From: Bosea sp. ANAM02
GTDB taxonomy: Bacteria; Pseudomonadota; Alphaproteobacteria; Rhizobiales; Beijerinckiaceae
NCBI RefSeq assembly: GCF_011764485.1
Contig: NZ_AP022848.1
Coordinates: 2,818,001 to 2,882,000, forward strand
DNA length: 64,000 nucleotides
Reading direction: 5' to 3'
The notes under the pieces are model-generated. The model worked only from the letters and a program-made list of their open reading frames with translations, did no database searches and was not told where the DNA came from. Position numbers and translations under genes: made by a program. This document shows, in pieces, positions 11,732 to 20,725 of the stretch. Position 1 is the stretch's first letter. Every line of letters begins with the position of its first letter.

Positions 11732-11870
11732 GCGCCGCCGATCGGGCATCCGCATAGGAGCGATCGGGGCTTGCGCTCGCCACCTCCGGTTGCCCACACT
11801 CGCGGTGGGCGAGTTCCATCTTTCGATCCGGGTGTTCCAGAAGCAGCTACGCTTAGTTCCGGACGTATCG

Positions 11871-11891
11871 ATTAACTCAAATCGAGTTAAT
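11871..11891. promoter_or_regulatory. inverted repeat upstream of pdhA, possible operator
   Basis: Perfect 8-base arms ATTAACTC / GAGTTAAT around AAATC, in an unusually AT-rich stretch 117 bp before pdhA. No T-run follows, so it looks more like a protein-binding site than a terminator. The binding protein is unknown. Confidence 0.45.
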
Positions 11892-12007
11892 GTGCCTGCA
11901 TTCATGTTTTTCAATGCCTTAGGCGATGCTGCATTGCGAGATAGCGTGCTCGCCAAGGTTTTTTCGATCCTCTACAACAATAGTCGGATGACCTTGGAGG
12001 ACCGCCT

Positions 12008-13105
12008 ATGGCTGTTGCTGCGCGTAAGTCGAAAGCTCCCGCTCAACCCAAAGCTGCCGCGAAGCCTGCGAAGGCGCGATCCGGCAAGGACGGCGCCGGC
12101 AGGGGCGAGGGAGCCCTCAGCAACACCCCGACCTTCACCAAGGACGAAGATCTCCACGCCTATCGCGAGATGCTGCTGATCCGGCGCTTCGAGGAGAAGG
12201 CCGGCCAGATGTACGGCATGGGCCTGATCGGCGGCTTCTGCCATCTCTATATCGGCCAGGAAGCCGTCGTCATCGGCATGCAGATGGCCTCGAAGGACGG
12301 CGACCAGGTCATCACCGGCTATCGCGATCACGGCCATATGCTGGCCTGCGGCATGGAATCGCGCGGCGTGATGGCCGAGCTGACCGGCCGGCGCGGCGGC
12401 TATTCGCGCGGCAAGGGCGGTTCGATGCACATGTTCAGCCGCGAGAAGAATTTCTATGGCGGCCACGGCATCGTCGGCGCCCAGGTTTCGCTCGGTACCG
12501 GCCTCGCCTTCGCCGACTGGTATCGCGACGACAAGACGGTCTCGATGACCTATTTCGGCGACGGCGCCGCCAATCAGGGCCAGGTCTACGAGAGCTTCAA
12601 CATGGCCCAGCTCTGGAAGCTGCCGGTCGTGTTCGTGATCGAGAACAACCGCTACGCCATGGGCACGGCGGTGAGCCGCGCTTCGGCTCAGACCGATTTC
12701 TCCCGCCGCGGCGTCTCCTTCGGCATCCCGGGCGAGCAGGTCGACGGCATGGATGTCCGCGCCGTGCGCGAGGCCGCCTTCCGCGCCATCGAGCATGCCC
12801 GCTCTGGCAAGGGGCCGTATATCCTGGAGATGCAGACCTATCGCTATCGCGGCCATTCGATGTCCGACCCGGCGAAGTACCGCTCCAAGGACGAGGTCCA
12901 GCGCATGCGCGAGGAGCACGATCCGATCGAGCAGGTTCGCGCCCGCCTCGTCCGCGACTTCAAGATCGGCGAGGACGAGCTCAAGGCGATCGACGCCAAG
13001 GTGCGCGAGATCGTCAACGATGCCGCCGAGTTCGCGACCCACGATCCCGAGCCGGATCCGTCGGAGCTCTACACCGACATCCTGCTGGAAGCCCCGCGGA
13101 GCTGA
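12008..13105 (+). CDS. pdhA: pyruvate dehydrogenase E1 component, alpha subunit
   Basis: 365 residues including a 35-residue Ala/Lys/Pro-rich N-terminal tail. The thiamine-diphosphate motif runs from GDGAANQGQ to ENN (about residues 182-218), and the YRYRGHSMSDP loop near residue 280 is the conserved E1-alpha segment around the phosphorylation-site serine of mitochondrial enzymes. With PdhB it decarboxylates pyruvate and passes the acetyl group to lipoyl domains of E2. First gene of the pdhA-pdhB-pdhC-(insert)-lpdA operon; GGAGG lies just before the ATG. Confidence 0.97.
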   Translation: MAVAARKSKAPAQPKAAAKPAKARSGKDGAGRGEGALSNTPTFTKDEDLHAYREMLLIRRFEEKAGQMYGMGLIGGFCHLYIGQEAVVIGMQMASKDGDQVITGYRDHGHMLACGMESRGVMAELTGRRGGYSRGKGGSMHMFSREKNFYGGHGIVGAQVSLGTGLAFADWYRDDKTVSMTYFGDGAANQGQVYESFNMAQLWKLPVVFVIENNRYAMGTAVSRASAQTDFSRRGVSFGIPGEQVDGMDVRAVREAAFRAIEHARSGKGPYILEMQTYRYRGHSMSDPAKYRSKDEVQRMREEHDPIEQVRARLVRDFKIGEDELKAIDAKVREIVNDAAEFATHDPEPDPSELYTDILLEAPRS

Positions 13106-13163
13106 CCGCTCCGCGCTTGCCGGCCTTCATCCTTTCCCCGCGTCTTAGAATCCGGGTGCGTTC

Positions 13164-14573
13164 ATGCCGATCGACATTCTCATGCCTGCGCTTTCTCCCA
13201 CCATGGAGGAAGGAAAACTGGCCAAGTGGCTGAAGAAAGAGGGCGATCAGGTCAAGGCGGGCGACATCATCGCCGAGATCGAGACCGACAAGGCCACGAT
13301 GGAGGTCGAGGCGGTCGACGAGGGCGTGCTCGCCAAGATCCTCGTCGCCGACGGCACCGAGAACGTCGCCGTGAACACGCCGATCGGCGTGATAGCCGCC
13401 GAGGGCGAGGATGTCTCGGCCGCGGCCAGCGGCGGCGGCAAGGCTGCCGCGCCGGAAGCCAAGGCAGAGCCGAAGGCTGAGGACAAGGCCCCGGCCAAGA
13501 GCGAAGACACGCCGGCCGCCAGCAACCCCGATACGGTTCCGGCCCAGGCCAAGGCCTATGACGCCTCCTCGGAATTTCCGGCTGGGGTCGAGATCGTCAG
13601 CACCACGGTCCGCGAAGCGCTGCGCGACGCGATGGCCGAGGAGATGCGCCGCGACAAGGACGTCTTCGTGATGGGCGAGGAGGTCGCCGAATACCAGGGT
13701 GCCTACAAGGTCACGCAAGGCCTGCTGCAGGAATTCGGGCCCAAGCGCGTCATCGACACGCCGATCACCGAGCACGGCTTCGCCGGCATCGGCGTCGGCG
13801 CGGCGCTTTCCGGCCTGAAGCCGATTGTCGAGTTCATGACCTTCAACTTCGCCATGCAGGCGATCGACCACATCATCAACTCCGCCGCCAAGACGCTCTA
13901 CATGTCCGGCGGCCAGATGGGCGCGCCGATCGTGTTCCGTGGTCCGAACGGCGCGGCCGCCCGCGTCGGCGCCCAGCACAGCCATGACTACGCGGCGTGG
14001 TACTCCAACGTGCCGGGCCTCAAGGTGGTGATGCCCTACAGCGCTTCCGACGCGAAGGGCCTGCTGAAGAGCGCGATCCGCGATCCGAACCCGGTGATCT
14101 TCCTCGAGAACGAGATCATGTACGGCAAGTCCTTCGACGTGCCGAAGGGCGACGACTTCCTGATCCCGATCGGCAAGGCGAAGGTGGTGCGTCCCGGCAA
14201 GGACGTGACGATCGTCTCCTTCGGCATCGGCATGACCTATGCGCTCGGCGCCGCCGAGGCCTTGGCCAAGGACGGCATCGAGGCCGAGGTCATCGATCTC
14301 CGCACCATCCGCCCGATGGATATCGAGACCGTCATCGCCTCGGTGCAGAAGACCAACCGCTGCGTCGCGGTCGAGGAGGGCTTCCCGCAATCCGGCGTCA
14401 CCGCCGAGATCGGCATGAAGATCATGGAGGCGGCCTTCGACTATCTCGACGCGCCCGTCGCCCGCGTCACCGGCAAGGACGTGCCGATGCCCTATGCGGC
14501 CAACCTCGAGAAGCTCGCGCTTCCGAATATCGGCGAGGTCGTCGCGGCGGCCAAGGCCGTCTGCTATCGCTGA
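13164..14573 (+). CDS. pdhB: pyruvate dehydrogenase E1 component, beta subunit with N-terminal lipoyl domain
   Basis: 469 residues. A lipoyl domain (1-80, lipoylated Lys in [10 protein letters not shown]) is joined by an Ala/Lys/Glu/Pro linker (about 85-130) to the E1-beta transketolase-type core and C-terminal domain (about 140-469). The core contains [21 protein letters not shown] and [15 protein letters not shown]. An E1-beta with its own lipoyl arm is characteristic of many alphaproteobacteria, giving the complex extra swinging arms. The domain shares an 81-bp exact DNA repeat with the E2 gene. Confidence 0.97.
   Translation: MPIDILMPALSPTMEEGKLAKWLKKEGDQVKAGDIIAEIETDKATMEVEAVDEGVLAKILVADGTENVAVNTPIGVIAAEGEDVSAAASGGGKAAAPEAKAEPKAEDKAPAKSEDTPAASNPDTVPAQAKAYDASSEFPAGVEIVSTTVREALRDAMAEEMRRDKDVFVMGEEVAEYQGAYKVTQGLLQEFGPKRVIDTPITEHGFAGIGVGAALSGLKPIVEFMTFNFAMQAIDHIINSAAKTLYMSGGQMGAPIVFRGPNGAAARVGAQHSHDYAAWYSNVPGLKVVMPYSASDAKGLLKSAIRDPNPVIFLENEIMYGKSFDVPKGDDFLIPIGKAKVVRPGKDVTIVSFGIGMTYALGAAEALAKDGIEAEVIDLRTIRPMDIETVIASVQKTNRCVAVEEGFPQSGVTAEIGMKIMEAAFDYLDAPVARVTGKDVPMPYAANLEKLALPNIGEVVAAAKAVCYR
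13260..13340 (+). repeat. 81-bp exact repeat, copy in pdhB lipoyl domain
   Basis: Identical base for base to 14684-14764 in pdhC, covering the codons around the lipoylated lysine. Confidence 0.95.
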
Positions 14574-14587
14574 GAGGGGGCTGACCG

Positions 14588-15919
14588 ATGCCGACGAACA
14601 TCCTGATGCCCGCCCTCTCTCCGACGATGGAGAAGGGCAATCTGGCCAAGTGGCTGAAGAAGGAAGGCGACACGATCAAGTCCGGCGACATCATCGCCGA
14701 GATCGAGACCGACAAGGCCACGATGGAGGTCGAGGCGGTCGACGAGGGCGTGCTCGCCAAGATCGTGGTGCCGGAAGGCACCGCCGATGTCGCGGTCAAC
14801 GAGATCATCGGCGTGATTGCCGGCGAGGGCGAGGACGCCAAGAGCGTCTCCGCCCCGGCGGCCGGCGGTGCCGCGCCTGCCAAGGCCGAGGCGCCGAAGG
14901 CGGAAGCCCCGAAGGCTGAGGCTCCCGCACCGGCTGCGGCCGCTCCCGCGGCGGCTCCGGCATCCGCCGGCGGCAGCCGCGCCTTCGCCTCGCCGCTCGC
15001 CCGCCGCATCGCCAAGGATGCCGGGCTCGACCTCAATGCGATCAAGGGCTCCGGCCCGCATGGCCGCATCGTCGAGAAGGATGTCGAGGCCGCCAGGAAG
15101 GGCGGCGGCGCCAAGGCCGCTCCGGCTGCCGCTGCTGCGCCATCCGCGCCGAAGCCTGCCGCCGCGCCGCTCGCGAGCGGCCCCTCCGATGAGCAGGTCA
15201 AGAAGCTGTTCGAGCCGGGCTCCTATGAGGAGATCCCGCATGACGGCATGCGCAAGACGATCGCGCGCCGCCTGACCGAGGCCAAGCAGACGATCCCGCA
15301 TTTCTACGTCACGCTGGATTGCGAGCTCGATGCGCTCCTGAAGCTGCGCGCGGAGCTCAATGCCGCCGCGCCGGAGAAGGACGGCAAGCCGGCCTACAAG
15401 CTCTCGGTCAACGACATGGTGATCAAGGCGCTGGCGCTCGCCCTCAAGGCGGTGCCGGATGCCAACGTCTCCTGGACCGACGGCGCAATGCTCAAGCACA
15501 AGCATGCCGATGTCGGCGTCGCCGTCTCGATTCCCGGCGGGCTGATCACGCCGATCATCCGGGATGCCTGCCACAAGACGCTGTCGCAGATCTCCAACGA
15601 GATGAAGGACATGGCGGCCCGCGCCAAGGCCCGCAAGCTGAGGCCCGAGGAGTATCAGGGCGGCACGACGGCGGTCTCCAATCTCGGCATGTTCGGGGTC
15701 AAGGATTTCGCCGCGGTGGTGAACCCGCCGCATGCGACGATCCTGGCGGTCGGCGCCGGCGAGCAGCGTGTCGTCGTCAAGGGCGGCCAGCCGGCCGTCG
15801 CGACGGTGATGTCGGTGACGCTCTCGACCGACCACCGCGCCGTCGATGGCGCGCTCGGCGCCGAGCTCCTGCAGGCGTTCAAGGGCTATATCGAAAAGCC
15901 CATGGCGATGCTGGTGTGA
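14588..15919 (+). CDS. pdhC: dihydrolipoamide acetyltransferase (E2) of pyruvate dehydrogenase
   Basis: 443 residues: one lipoyl domain (1-80, [10 protein letters not shown]), an Ala/Pro/Lys linker, a peripheral-subunit binding domain (about 135-172, [15 protein letters not shown], with [13 protein letters not shown]), a second linker, and the catalytic domain (about 210-443) with the active-site [16 protein letters not shown]. It forms the core and transfers acetyl from lipoate to CoA. Starts 14 bp after pdhB with GAGGGGG as ribosome site. Confidence 0.97.
   Translation: MPTNILMPALSPTMEKGNLAKWLKKEGDTIKSGDIIAEIETDKATMEVEAVDEGVLAKIVVPEGTADVAVNEIIGVIAGEGEDAKSVSAPAAGGAAPAKAEAPKAEAPKAEAPAPAAAAPAAAPASAGGSRAFASPLARRIAKDAGLDLNAIKGSGPHGRIVEKDVEAARKGGGAKAAPAAAAAPSAPKPAAAPLASGPSDEQVKKLFEPGSYEEIPHDGMRKTIARRLTEAKQTIPHFYVTLDCELDALLKLRAELNAAAPEKDGKPAYKLSVNDMVIKALALALKAVPDANVSWTDGAMLKHKHADVGVAVSIPGGLITPIIRDACHKTLSQISNEMKDMAARAKARKLRPEEYQGGTTAVSNLGMFGVKDFAAVVNPPHATILAVGAGEQRVVVKGGQPAVATVMSVTLSTDHRAVDGALGAELLQAFKGYIEKPMAMLV
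14684..14764 (+). repeat. 81-bp exact repeat, copy in pdhC lipoyl domain
   Basis: Exact copy of 13260-13340; flanking lipoyl-domain DNA is similar but not identical. Confidence 0.95.
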
Positions 15920-15933
15920 TCTAAGAGCGTAAA

Positions 15934-16599
15934 ATGCTGCCGCTCTCCATTCGCAGGGAGCTAGAGCGTCTAGAGCGGAAAATCGCCGCTCTAGAGGTCG
16001 ATGAGAACCTTGATCTTGAGGTTCATGAAGCGCTTCAAAGTGTTTCGCACGTCATGGACAGAATTATGGCGGCAATTTGGGATAGATATGGGGCGATATC
16101 TGGAAAGAAAAACAGGCCAAATATCTATTTCCCGAGTTCGCCGAGCAGAGAGCATTTTGATGATCGTTTGAAGCAGATGGGTCTTTCCCATCTTGAAGAT
16201 GTCGATCCCGAGTTGTTTTCGATCGTTCTCTTGGCTCAACAGTTTCAACCGGAAGGGGAGTGGGTCAAGCTGTTGAAAAAAATTGCAAACCTAAAGCATG
16301 AAAGACCTCCCGAAATTAAAATTGAGAGAAAACCGAGCGGGATTGGGATTGGTCGTGGCAGGCATGTCTATATCGAACGACTTGAAACGGGCGCCTTTGG
16401 AGAAATTAAGGCTCTTAGAGGATGGGAATCAGATGATGATCTCGGCCCTCGCCGGCCACTATCGGTGTCACTCCTTCCCGATGAGATAAAGCACATACTG
16501 GAGGGGACCCATCAGGATCCCCGAGCATTTGCTAAGAATTGCTGTGGCCTTACAAAATCAATCGCCGCGAAGGTGTTCGACCGTTTGTCGAAAGGGTAA
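15934..16599 (+). CDS. unknown protein inserted in the pdh operon
   Basis: 221 residues I cannot assign. An N-terminal charged coiled coil (about 8-24, LERLERKIAALE) is followed by a mixed alpha/beta region with IYFPSSPSREHFDDRLK (about 63-80) and a C-terminal helix. No signal peptide or membrane segment. It lies 14 bp after pdhC and 3 bp before lpdA, on the same strand, so it is co-transcribed. Base composition is clearly AT-richer, with codons (ATA, AAA, TTG) unlike the flanking genes, so it was probably acquired by transfer. Codons 12-21 also form a perfect hairpin. A start at a later ATG (near 16054) is possible. Confidence 0.6.
   Translation: MLPLSIRRELERLERKIAALEVDENLDLEVHEALQSVSHVMDRIMAAIWDRYGAISGKKNRPNIYFPSSPSREHFDDRLKQMGLSHLEDVDPELFSIVLLAQQFQPEGEWVKLLKKIANLKHERPPEIKIERKPSGIGIGRGRHVYIERLETGAFGEIKALRGWESDDDLGPRRPLSVSLLPDEIKHILEGTHQDPRAFAKNCCGLTKSIAAKVFDRLSKG
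15969..15995. repeat. perfect 10-bp stem-loop inside the 5' end of the unknown gene
   Basis: TCTAGAGCGG and CCGCTCTAGA around a 7-base loop. CTAGAGC also occurs just before it (15961-15967). The motif resembles rhizobial intergenic palindromes, so the element may predate or overlap the true start of the gene. Confidence 0.7.
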
Positions 16600-16602
16600 A
16601 TA

Positions 16603-18042
16603 ATGGCTGACTACGACATCATCGTCATCGGCTCCGGCCCCGGCGGCTATATCGCCGCGATCCGGGCCGCCCAGCTCGGCTTCAAGACAGCGATCGTCGA
16701 GCGCGAGCATCTTGCCGGCATCTGCTCGAACTGGGGCTGCATCCCGACCAAGGCGCTGCTGCGCTCGGCCGAGATCCTGCATTACGGCCAGCACGCCAAG
16801 GATTACGGCCTGACGCTGGAAGGCTCGTTCAAGGCCGATCTCGAGGCGATCGTGAAGCGCTCGCGCGGTATCGCCACGCGGATGAACAACGGCGTCCAGT
16901 TCCTGATGAAGAAGAACAAGGTCGACGTGATCTGGGGCGAGGCCAAGCTGACCAAGCCCGGCACGATCACGGTCGCGCCGACCAAGAAGCCGGCGATGCA
17001 GCCGCAGACGCCGCCGCCGAAGAACGCCAAGGGCGAGGGCAGCTATACGGCCGACCATATTATCGTCGCGACCGGCGCAAGGCCGCGCGCGCTGCCCGGC
17101 ATCGAACCGGACGGCAAGCTGATCTGGACCTATTTCGAGTCGATGGTCCCGCCGAAGATGCCGAAATCGCTGCTCGTGATGGGCTCCGGCGCCATCGGCA
17201 TCGAATTCGCCTCGTTCTATCGGACGATGGGCGTCGAGGTGACGGTCGTCGAGGTCATGCCGCAGGTCGTTCCCGTGGAGGATGCCGAGATCGGTGCCTT
17301 CGCGCGAAAAGCTTTCGAGAAGCAGGGCATGAAGATCCTGACCGGCGCCAAGGTGACGAAGGTCGAGAAGGGTGCCGACTCCGTCACCGCCCATATCGAG
17401 GACGAGAAGGGCGGCAAGCAGACGATCACGGCCGACCGGATGATCTCGGCCGTCGGCGTCGTCGGCAATATCGAGAACCTTGGCCTTGAGACGCTCGGCG
17501 TGAAGACCGATCGCGGCTGCATCGTCATCGACGATCTCTGCCGCACCAACGTCAAGGGCGTCTATGCGATCGGCGACGTCGCCGGCCCGCCGATGCTGGC
17601 CCACAAGGCCGAGCATGAGGCGGTGATCTGCGTCGAGGCGATCAAGGGCCTGCATCCGCACCCGATGGACAAGCTGATGATCCCGGGCTGCACCTATTGC
17701 CACCCGCAGATCGCAAGCGTCGGCCTGACCGAGGCGAAGGCCAAGGCCGCCGGCCACGAGATCAAGGTCGGCCGCTTCAACTTCGTCGCCAACGGCAAGG
17801 CCGTGGCGCTGGGCGAGGATAGCGGCATGGCCAAGACGATCTTCGACGCCAAGACCGGCAAGCTGCTCGGCGCCCATCTCGTCGGCCCGGAAGTCACCGA
17901 ACTGATCCAGGGCTTCGTCGTCGCCATGAACCTGGAGACGACCGAGGAAGAGCTGATGCACACGATCTTCCCGCATCCGACCCTGTCGGAGGTGATGAAG
18001 GAAAGCGTGCTCGACGCCTATGGCAAGGTGCTGAACGCCTGA
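16603..18042 (+). CDS. lpdA: dihydrolipoamide dehydrogenase (E3)
   Basis: 479 residues. FAD-binding GSGPGGYIAAIRAAQLG at the N-terminus, the redox disulphide in CSNWGC (about residues 46-51), the NAD-binding GSGAIGIEFASFY, GVYAIGDVAG, and the catalytic His-Glu in HPHPTLSE near the C-terminus. It reoxidises dihydrolipoyl arms with NAD+. A Pro/Lys-rich insertion near residues 125-147, before ADHIIVATGA, matches what I recall of rhizobial E3 proteins. The ribosome site GAAAGGG lies within the last codons of the preceding foreign-looking gene. Confidence 0.97.
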   Translation: MADYDIIVIGSGPGGYIAAIRAAQLGFKTAIVEREHLAGICSNWGCIPTKALLRSAEILHYGQHAKDYGLTLEGSFKADLEAIVKRSRGIATRMNNGVQFLMKKNKVDVIWGEAKLTKPGTITVAPTKKPAMQPQTPPPKNAKGEGSYTADHIIVATGARPRALPGIEPDGKLIWTYFESMVPPKMPKSLLVMGSGAIGIEFASFYRTMGVEVTVVEVMPQVVPVEDAEIGAFARKAFEKQGMKILTGAKVTKVEKGADSVTAHIEDEKGGKQTITADRMISAVGVVGNIENLGLETLGVKTDRGCIVIDDLCRTNVKGVYAIGDVAGPPMLAHKAEHEAVICVEAIKGLHPHPMDKLMIPGCTYCHPQIASVGLTEAKAKAAGHEIKVGRFNFVANGKAVALGEDSGMAKTIFDAKTGKLLGAHLVGPEVTELIQGFVVAMNLETTEEELMHTIFPHPTLSEVMKESVLDAYGKVLNA

Positions 18043-18054
18043 TTGCCAGAGCGC

Positions 18055-18157
18055 GTCGTGCTCGGGCTTGACCCGAGCATCTCGTGACGAGAATGCGCCA
18101 GAGCCTCATTTGGCAAGAGATTCTCGGGTCGTCGCTCTGCGACGCCCGAGAATGACG
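18055..18157. repeat. long palindromic intergenic repeat
   Basis: GTCGTGCTCGGGCTTGACCC start and GCCCGAGAATGACG end, with AGAGATTCTCGGGTCGTCGC inside; very close to the copy at 10174. Placed 12 bp after the lpdA stop, where it may stabilise or end the operon mRNA. Confidence 0.85.
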
Positions 18158-18233
18158 ACTGCGTTTCAAGAATGGCGCCGCTCGGCGGTGTCTACCGCTT
18201 GGCGCCGGCCATCCCGCGCTCCATATTGCGCCG

Positions 18234-18572
18234 ATGCCGCCACGCGCCCGCAAATCGCCCAAGCCCGATCGCGTCGTCCGCGACGAGGAGATCGAGATCC
18301 TGCCGCCGCGCCGGACGCTGCCGCTCGACTGGAGCGTCATCGTCCCGACCGTGGCTTTCGGCACGATGACGGGCTTCGCCGCGAGCCTGGTCGTCGGAGG
18401 TGGCGGGGTGATCCGCCATGCCGTCTTCGGCGTGCTCGGCATGCTGGTGGGGCAGGGCATCGTGCGCCTGACCGGCTGGCGCCTCAACACCGGCTACAGC
18501 TTCCTCGACGATGCCGGCATGGCGGTGATCGGCGCCATCCTCGTCATCCTGCTGGCACGTTTCATCGCGTGA
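18234..18572 (+). CDS. small integral membrane protein
   Basis: 112 residues: a basic N-terminus of about 30 residues (PPRARKSPKPDR), then three hydrophobic helices (about 34-53, 58-78, 90-111) separated by short Gly-rich turns. The layout recalls GlsB/YeaQ/YmgE-type stress membrane proteins, and a clearer relative is encoded two features downstream, but the match is loose. No strong ribosome site is visible. Codon use is normal for the window, and open reading through three helices argues for a real gene. Confidence 0.55.
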   Translation: MPPRARKSPKPDRVVRDEEIEILPPRRTLPLDWSVIVPTVAFGTMTGFAASLVVGGGGVIRHAVFGVLGMLVGQGIVRLTGWRLNTGYSFLDDAGMAVIGAILVILLARFIA

Positions 18573-18601
18573 AGTGCGCGATGGTGTACGAAATCACGCG
18601 G

Positions 18602-18696
18602 TTATCCCGGGCTTGACCCGGGATCCATTCCGGAGCGTTGCCGGTGAAGGCTCAGGCATGGATCCCGGATCTCCGCTTCGCTGCGTCCGGGATGCC
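18602..18696. repeat. long palindromic intergenic repeat, CCCGGG variant
   Basis: ATCCCGGGCTTGACCCGGGA start with GGATCCCGGA and GCGTCCGGGATGCC at the other end. Same architecture as the 10174 copy but with CCGGG instead of TCGGG arms; the closest relative is at 47502. Confidence 0.8.
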
Positions 18697-18799
18697 CCGC
18701 GTTTTGTTTCGGGGAGCACAGCCGTGTTACCTGGAACTTGTCCAGATCACCGTAGTTTGATTTCGCGCGTATCCGCGCATGGCTAGGGGGACTTCTTCG

Positions 18800-19078
18800 A
18801 TGGAAAGCTTTGCCGCCACGATGGCCCAGCCGGGCTATGGCTTCTTCATGACGCTCCTGATCGGCGTCATCGCCGGCTGGATCGCCGAGCGCCTGACCTC
18901 GTCCGATCACGGGCTCTTCACCAATATGCTGGTCGGTGTGGCCGGCTCCTTCGTCGGAGCCAAGGTCGCGGAACTCCTGGAGATTCCGGTTTTCGGCTTC
19001 TGGCGAACGCTCACCGCGGCGGTGGCCGGCGCCGTCATCGTCATCGTGATCTGGAACGCGGCCCGCGGTCGCAGATGA
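18800..19078 (+). CDS. GlsB/YeaQ/YmgE-family (transglycosylase-associated) membrane protein
   Basis: 92 residues from the ATG at 18800, which has AGGGGG at 18785-18790; an ATG at 18779 would add seven residues. Three membrane helices contain the glycine-zipper pattern of this family (LLIGVIAGWIAERL, NMLVGVAGSFVGAKVAELL). Family members are small inner-membrane stress proteins of unclear function. Followed by a hairpin and lipA. Confidence 0.8.
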   Translation: MESFAATMAQPGYGFFMTLLIGVIAGWIAERLTSSDHGLFTNMLVGVAGSFVGAKVAELLEIPVFGFWRTLTAAVAGAVIVIVIWNAARGRR

Positions 19079-19133
19079 CCCTCTGTTGCCAGGTGCAGGA
19101 GTTGCGGCAGAGCGCTTTGGGGATTAGCTAGAG

Positions 19134-19154
19134 GGAGCCGGCTTTGCCGGCTCC
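19134..19154. terminator. GC-rich hairpin between the membrane-protein gene and lipA
   Basis: Perfect 9-bp stem GGAGCCGGC / GCCGGCTCC with a three-base loop and no T-run, ending 24 bp before the lipA start. It could terminate the upstream transcript or shape the lipA leader. Confidence 0.5.
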
Positions 19155-19178
19155 TGCTGTTGAAGCCCGGACCCTGTT

Positions 19179-20192
19179 ATGGCGCTTGTTCTCGACCTGC
19201 TGAACCGCGATCCGCGGCCCAATGCCGGCAACCCGAAGGCGCAGGCTTCGGACGTGCGCCATCCGGAAAAGCAGAAGCGCCCGGAGAATCCGGTGCTGCG
19301 CAAGCCGGACTGGATTCGGGTGAAGGCGCCGGGCTCGCCGAAATGGGCCGAGACCAAGGCGATCGTGAAGGCCGAGAAGCTGGTCACGGTCTGCGAGGAG
19401 GCCGGCTGCCCCAATATCGGCGAGTGCTGGGAAAAGAAGCACGCCACCTTCATGATCATGGGCGACACCTGCACGCGGGCCTGCGCCTTCTGCAACGTGA
19501 AGACCGGCGTGCCGCAGCCGCTCGACCTCGAAGAGCCGCGCAAGGTGGCGGAGGCCGTCGCCAAGCTGGGGCTCGAGCATGTCGTGATCACCTCGGTCGA
19601 TCGCGACGACCTCAAGGACGGCGGCGCCGAGCATTTCGCCAATGTCATCCATGCCATCCGCAAGGCTTCACCCGGCACCACGATCGAGATCCTGACGCCG
19701 GACTTCCTGCGCAAGCCGGGCGCGCTCGAAGTTGTCGTGGCGGCCCGGCCCGACGTCTTCAACCACAATCTGGAGACAGTGCCGGGCAAGTACCTGAAGG
19801 TGCGCCCCGGCGCGCGCTATTTCCATTCGCTGCGCCTGCTGCAGCGGGTGAAGGAGCTCGACCCGACCATCTTCACCAAGTCCGGCATCATGGTCGGCCT
19901 CGGCGAGGAGCGGAACGAGGTGCTCCAGCTCATGGACGACCTGCGCTCGGCCGAGGTCGATTTCATGACGATCGGCCAGTATCTCGCGCCCTCGCGCAAG
20001 CACCACGCCGTGATCCGCTTCGTCACGCCCGACGAGTTCAAGAGCTTCGAGACCATCGCCTATGCCAAGGGCTTCCTGATGGTGTCCTCGACGCCGCTGA
20101 CCCGCTCCTCGCACCATGCCGGCGAGGATTTCGCCCGCTTGCGCGCCGCGCGCGATGCCCAGATCGGTATCGGCCATAACCGCCGCGGCTGA
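19179..20192 (+). CDS. lipA: lipoyl synthase
   Basis: 337 residues. Auxiliary cluster ligands [12 protein letters not shown] (about 72-83), radical-SAM motif CTRACAFC (about 98-105), the [13 protein letters not shown] loop, and the conserved C-terminal [16 protein letters not shown] containing the RSSxH serine. It inserts two sulphurs into octanoyl groups on lipoyl domains, such as those of PdhB and PdhC encoded about 5 kb upstream. Probably co-transcribed with the RatA/COQ10-like gene 15 bp downstream. Confidence 0.97.
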   Translation: MALVLDLLNRDPRPNAGNPKAQASDVRHPEKQKRPENPVLRKPDWIRVKAPGSPKWAETKAIVKAEKLVTVCEEAGCPNIGECWEKKHATFMIMGDTCTRACAFCNVKTGVPQPLDLEEPRKVAEAVAKLGLEHVVITSVDRDDLKDGGAEHFANVIHAIRKASPGTTIEILTPDFLRKPGALEVVVAARPDVFNHNLETVPGKYLKVRPGARYFHSLRLLQRVKELDPTIFTKSGIMVGLGEERNEVLQLMDDLRSAEVDFMTIGQYLAPSRKHHAVIRFVTPDEFKSFETIAYAKGFLMVSSTPLTRSSHHAGEDFARLRAARDAQIGIGHNRRG

Positions 20193-20207
20193 AAAGGCCC
20201 ATTCTCG

Positions 20208-20684
20208 ATGCCGATGTTCAACAGCACCCGCCGGGTGAGGCACTCGCCCGAGCAGATGTTCGCGCTCGTCGCCGATGTCGAAAAATACCCGCAGTTCCTG
20301 CCGCTTTGCGAGGGGTTGGTGGTGCGCCGGCGCACGCCGCGCGAGGGCGGCGGCGAGGTGCTGCTGGCCGACATGAGCGTCGGCTACAAGGCGATCCGCG
20401 AGACTTTCACCAGCCGCGTCACGCTCGATCCGGCCAATCTCAAGATCCTCGTCGAATATGTCGACGGGCCGTTCCGCTATCTGGAGAACCGCTGGACCTT
20501 CAAGCCGCATGAGGCGGGCTGCGAGATCGGGTTCTTCATCTCCTACGAATTCGCCAGCCGGATGCTCGGCCTGCTGATGGGGGCGATGTTCGACAAAGCC
20601 TTCCGCAAGTTCGCCGAAGCTTTCGAGAAGCGGGCCGAGCTGGTCTATAGCCGTGGCGCATCGACCGCGGTCACAGGGTCTTAA
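20208..20684 (+). CDS. RatA/COQ10-like SRPBCC-fold protein
   Basis: 158 residues forming a single START-like (polyketide cyclase) fold: HSPEQMFALVADVEKYPQFLPLCEG at the front, the central FTSRVTLDP, and a C-terminal helix MFDKAFRKFAEAFEKRA. In alphaproteobacteria and mitochondria this family binds ubiquinone intermediates (COQ10); in E. coli the relative RatA was described as a ribosome-association toxin. Position behind lipA fits the respiratory reading better, but that is inference. Confidence 0.85.
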   Translation: MPMFNSTRRVRHSPEQMFALVADVEKYPQFLPLCEGLVVRRRTPREGGGEVLLADMSVGYKAIRETFTSRVTLDPANLKILVEYVDGPFRYLENRWTFKPHEAGCEIGFFISYEFASRMLGLLMGAMFDKAFRKFAEAFEKRAELVYSRGASTAVTGS

Positions 20685-20725
20685 GCCCCGCGTGGCATTG
20701 TCCGGCACTCAGCCGAGGACATGCC

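Noticed and set aside
18068..18786. Open frames running through the palindromic repeats at 18055 and 18602
   Set aside because: They translate repeat DNA and overlap the two small membrane-protein genes, which are better supported.
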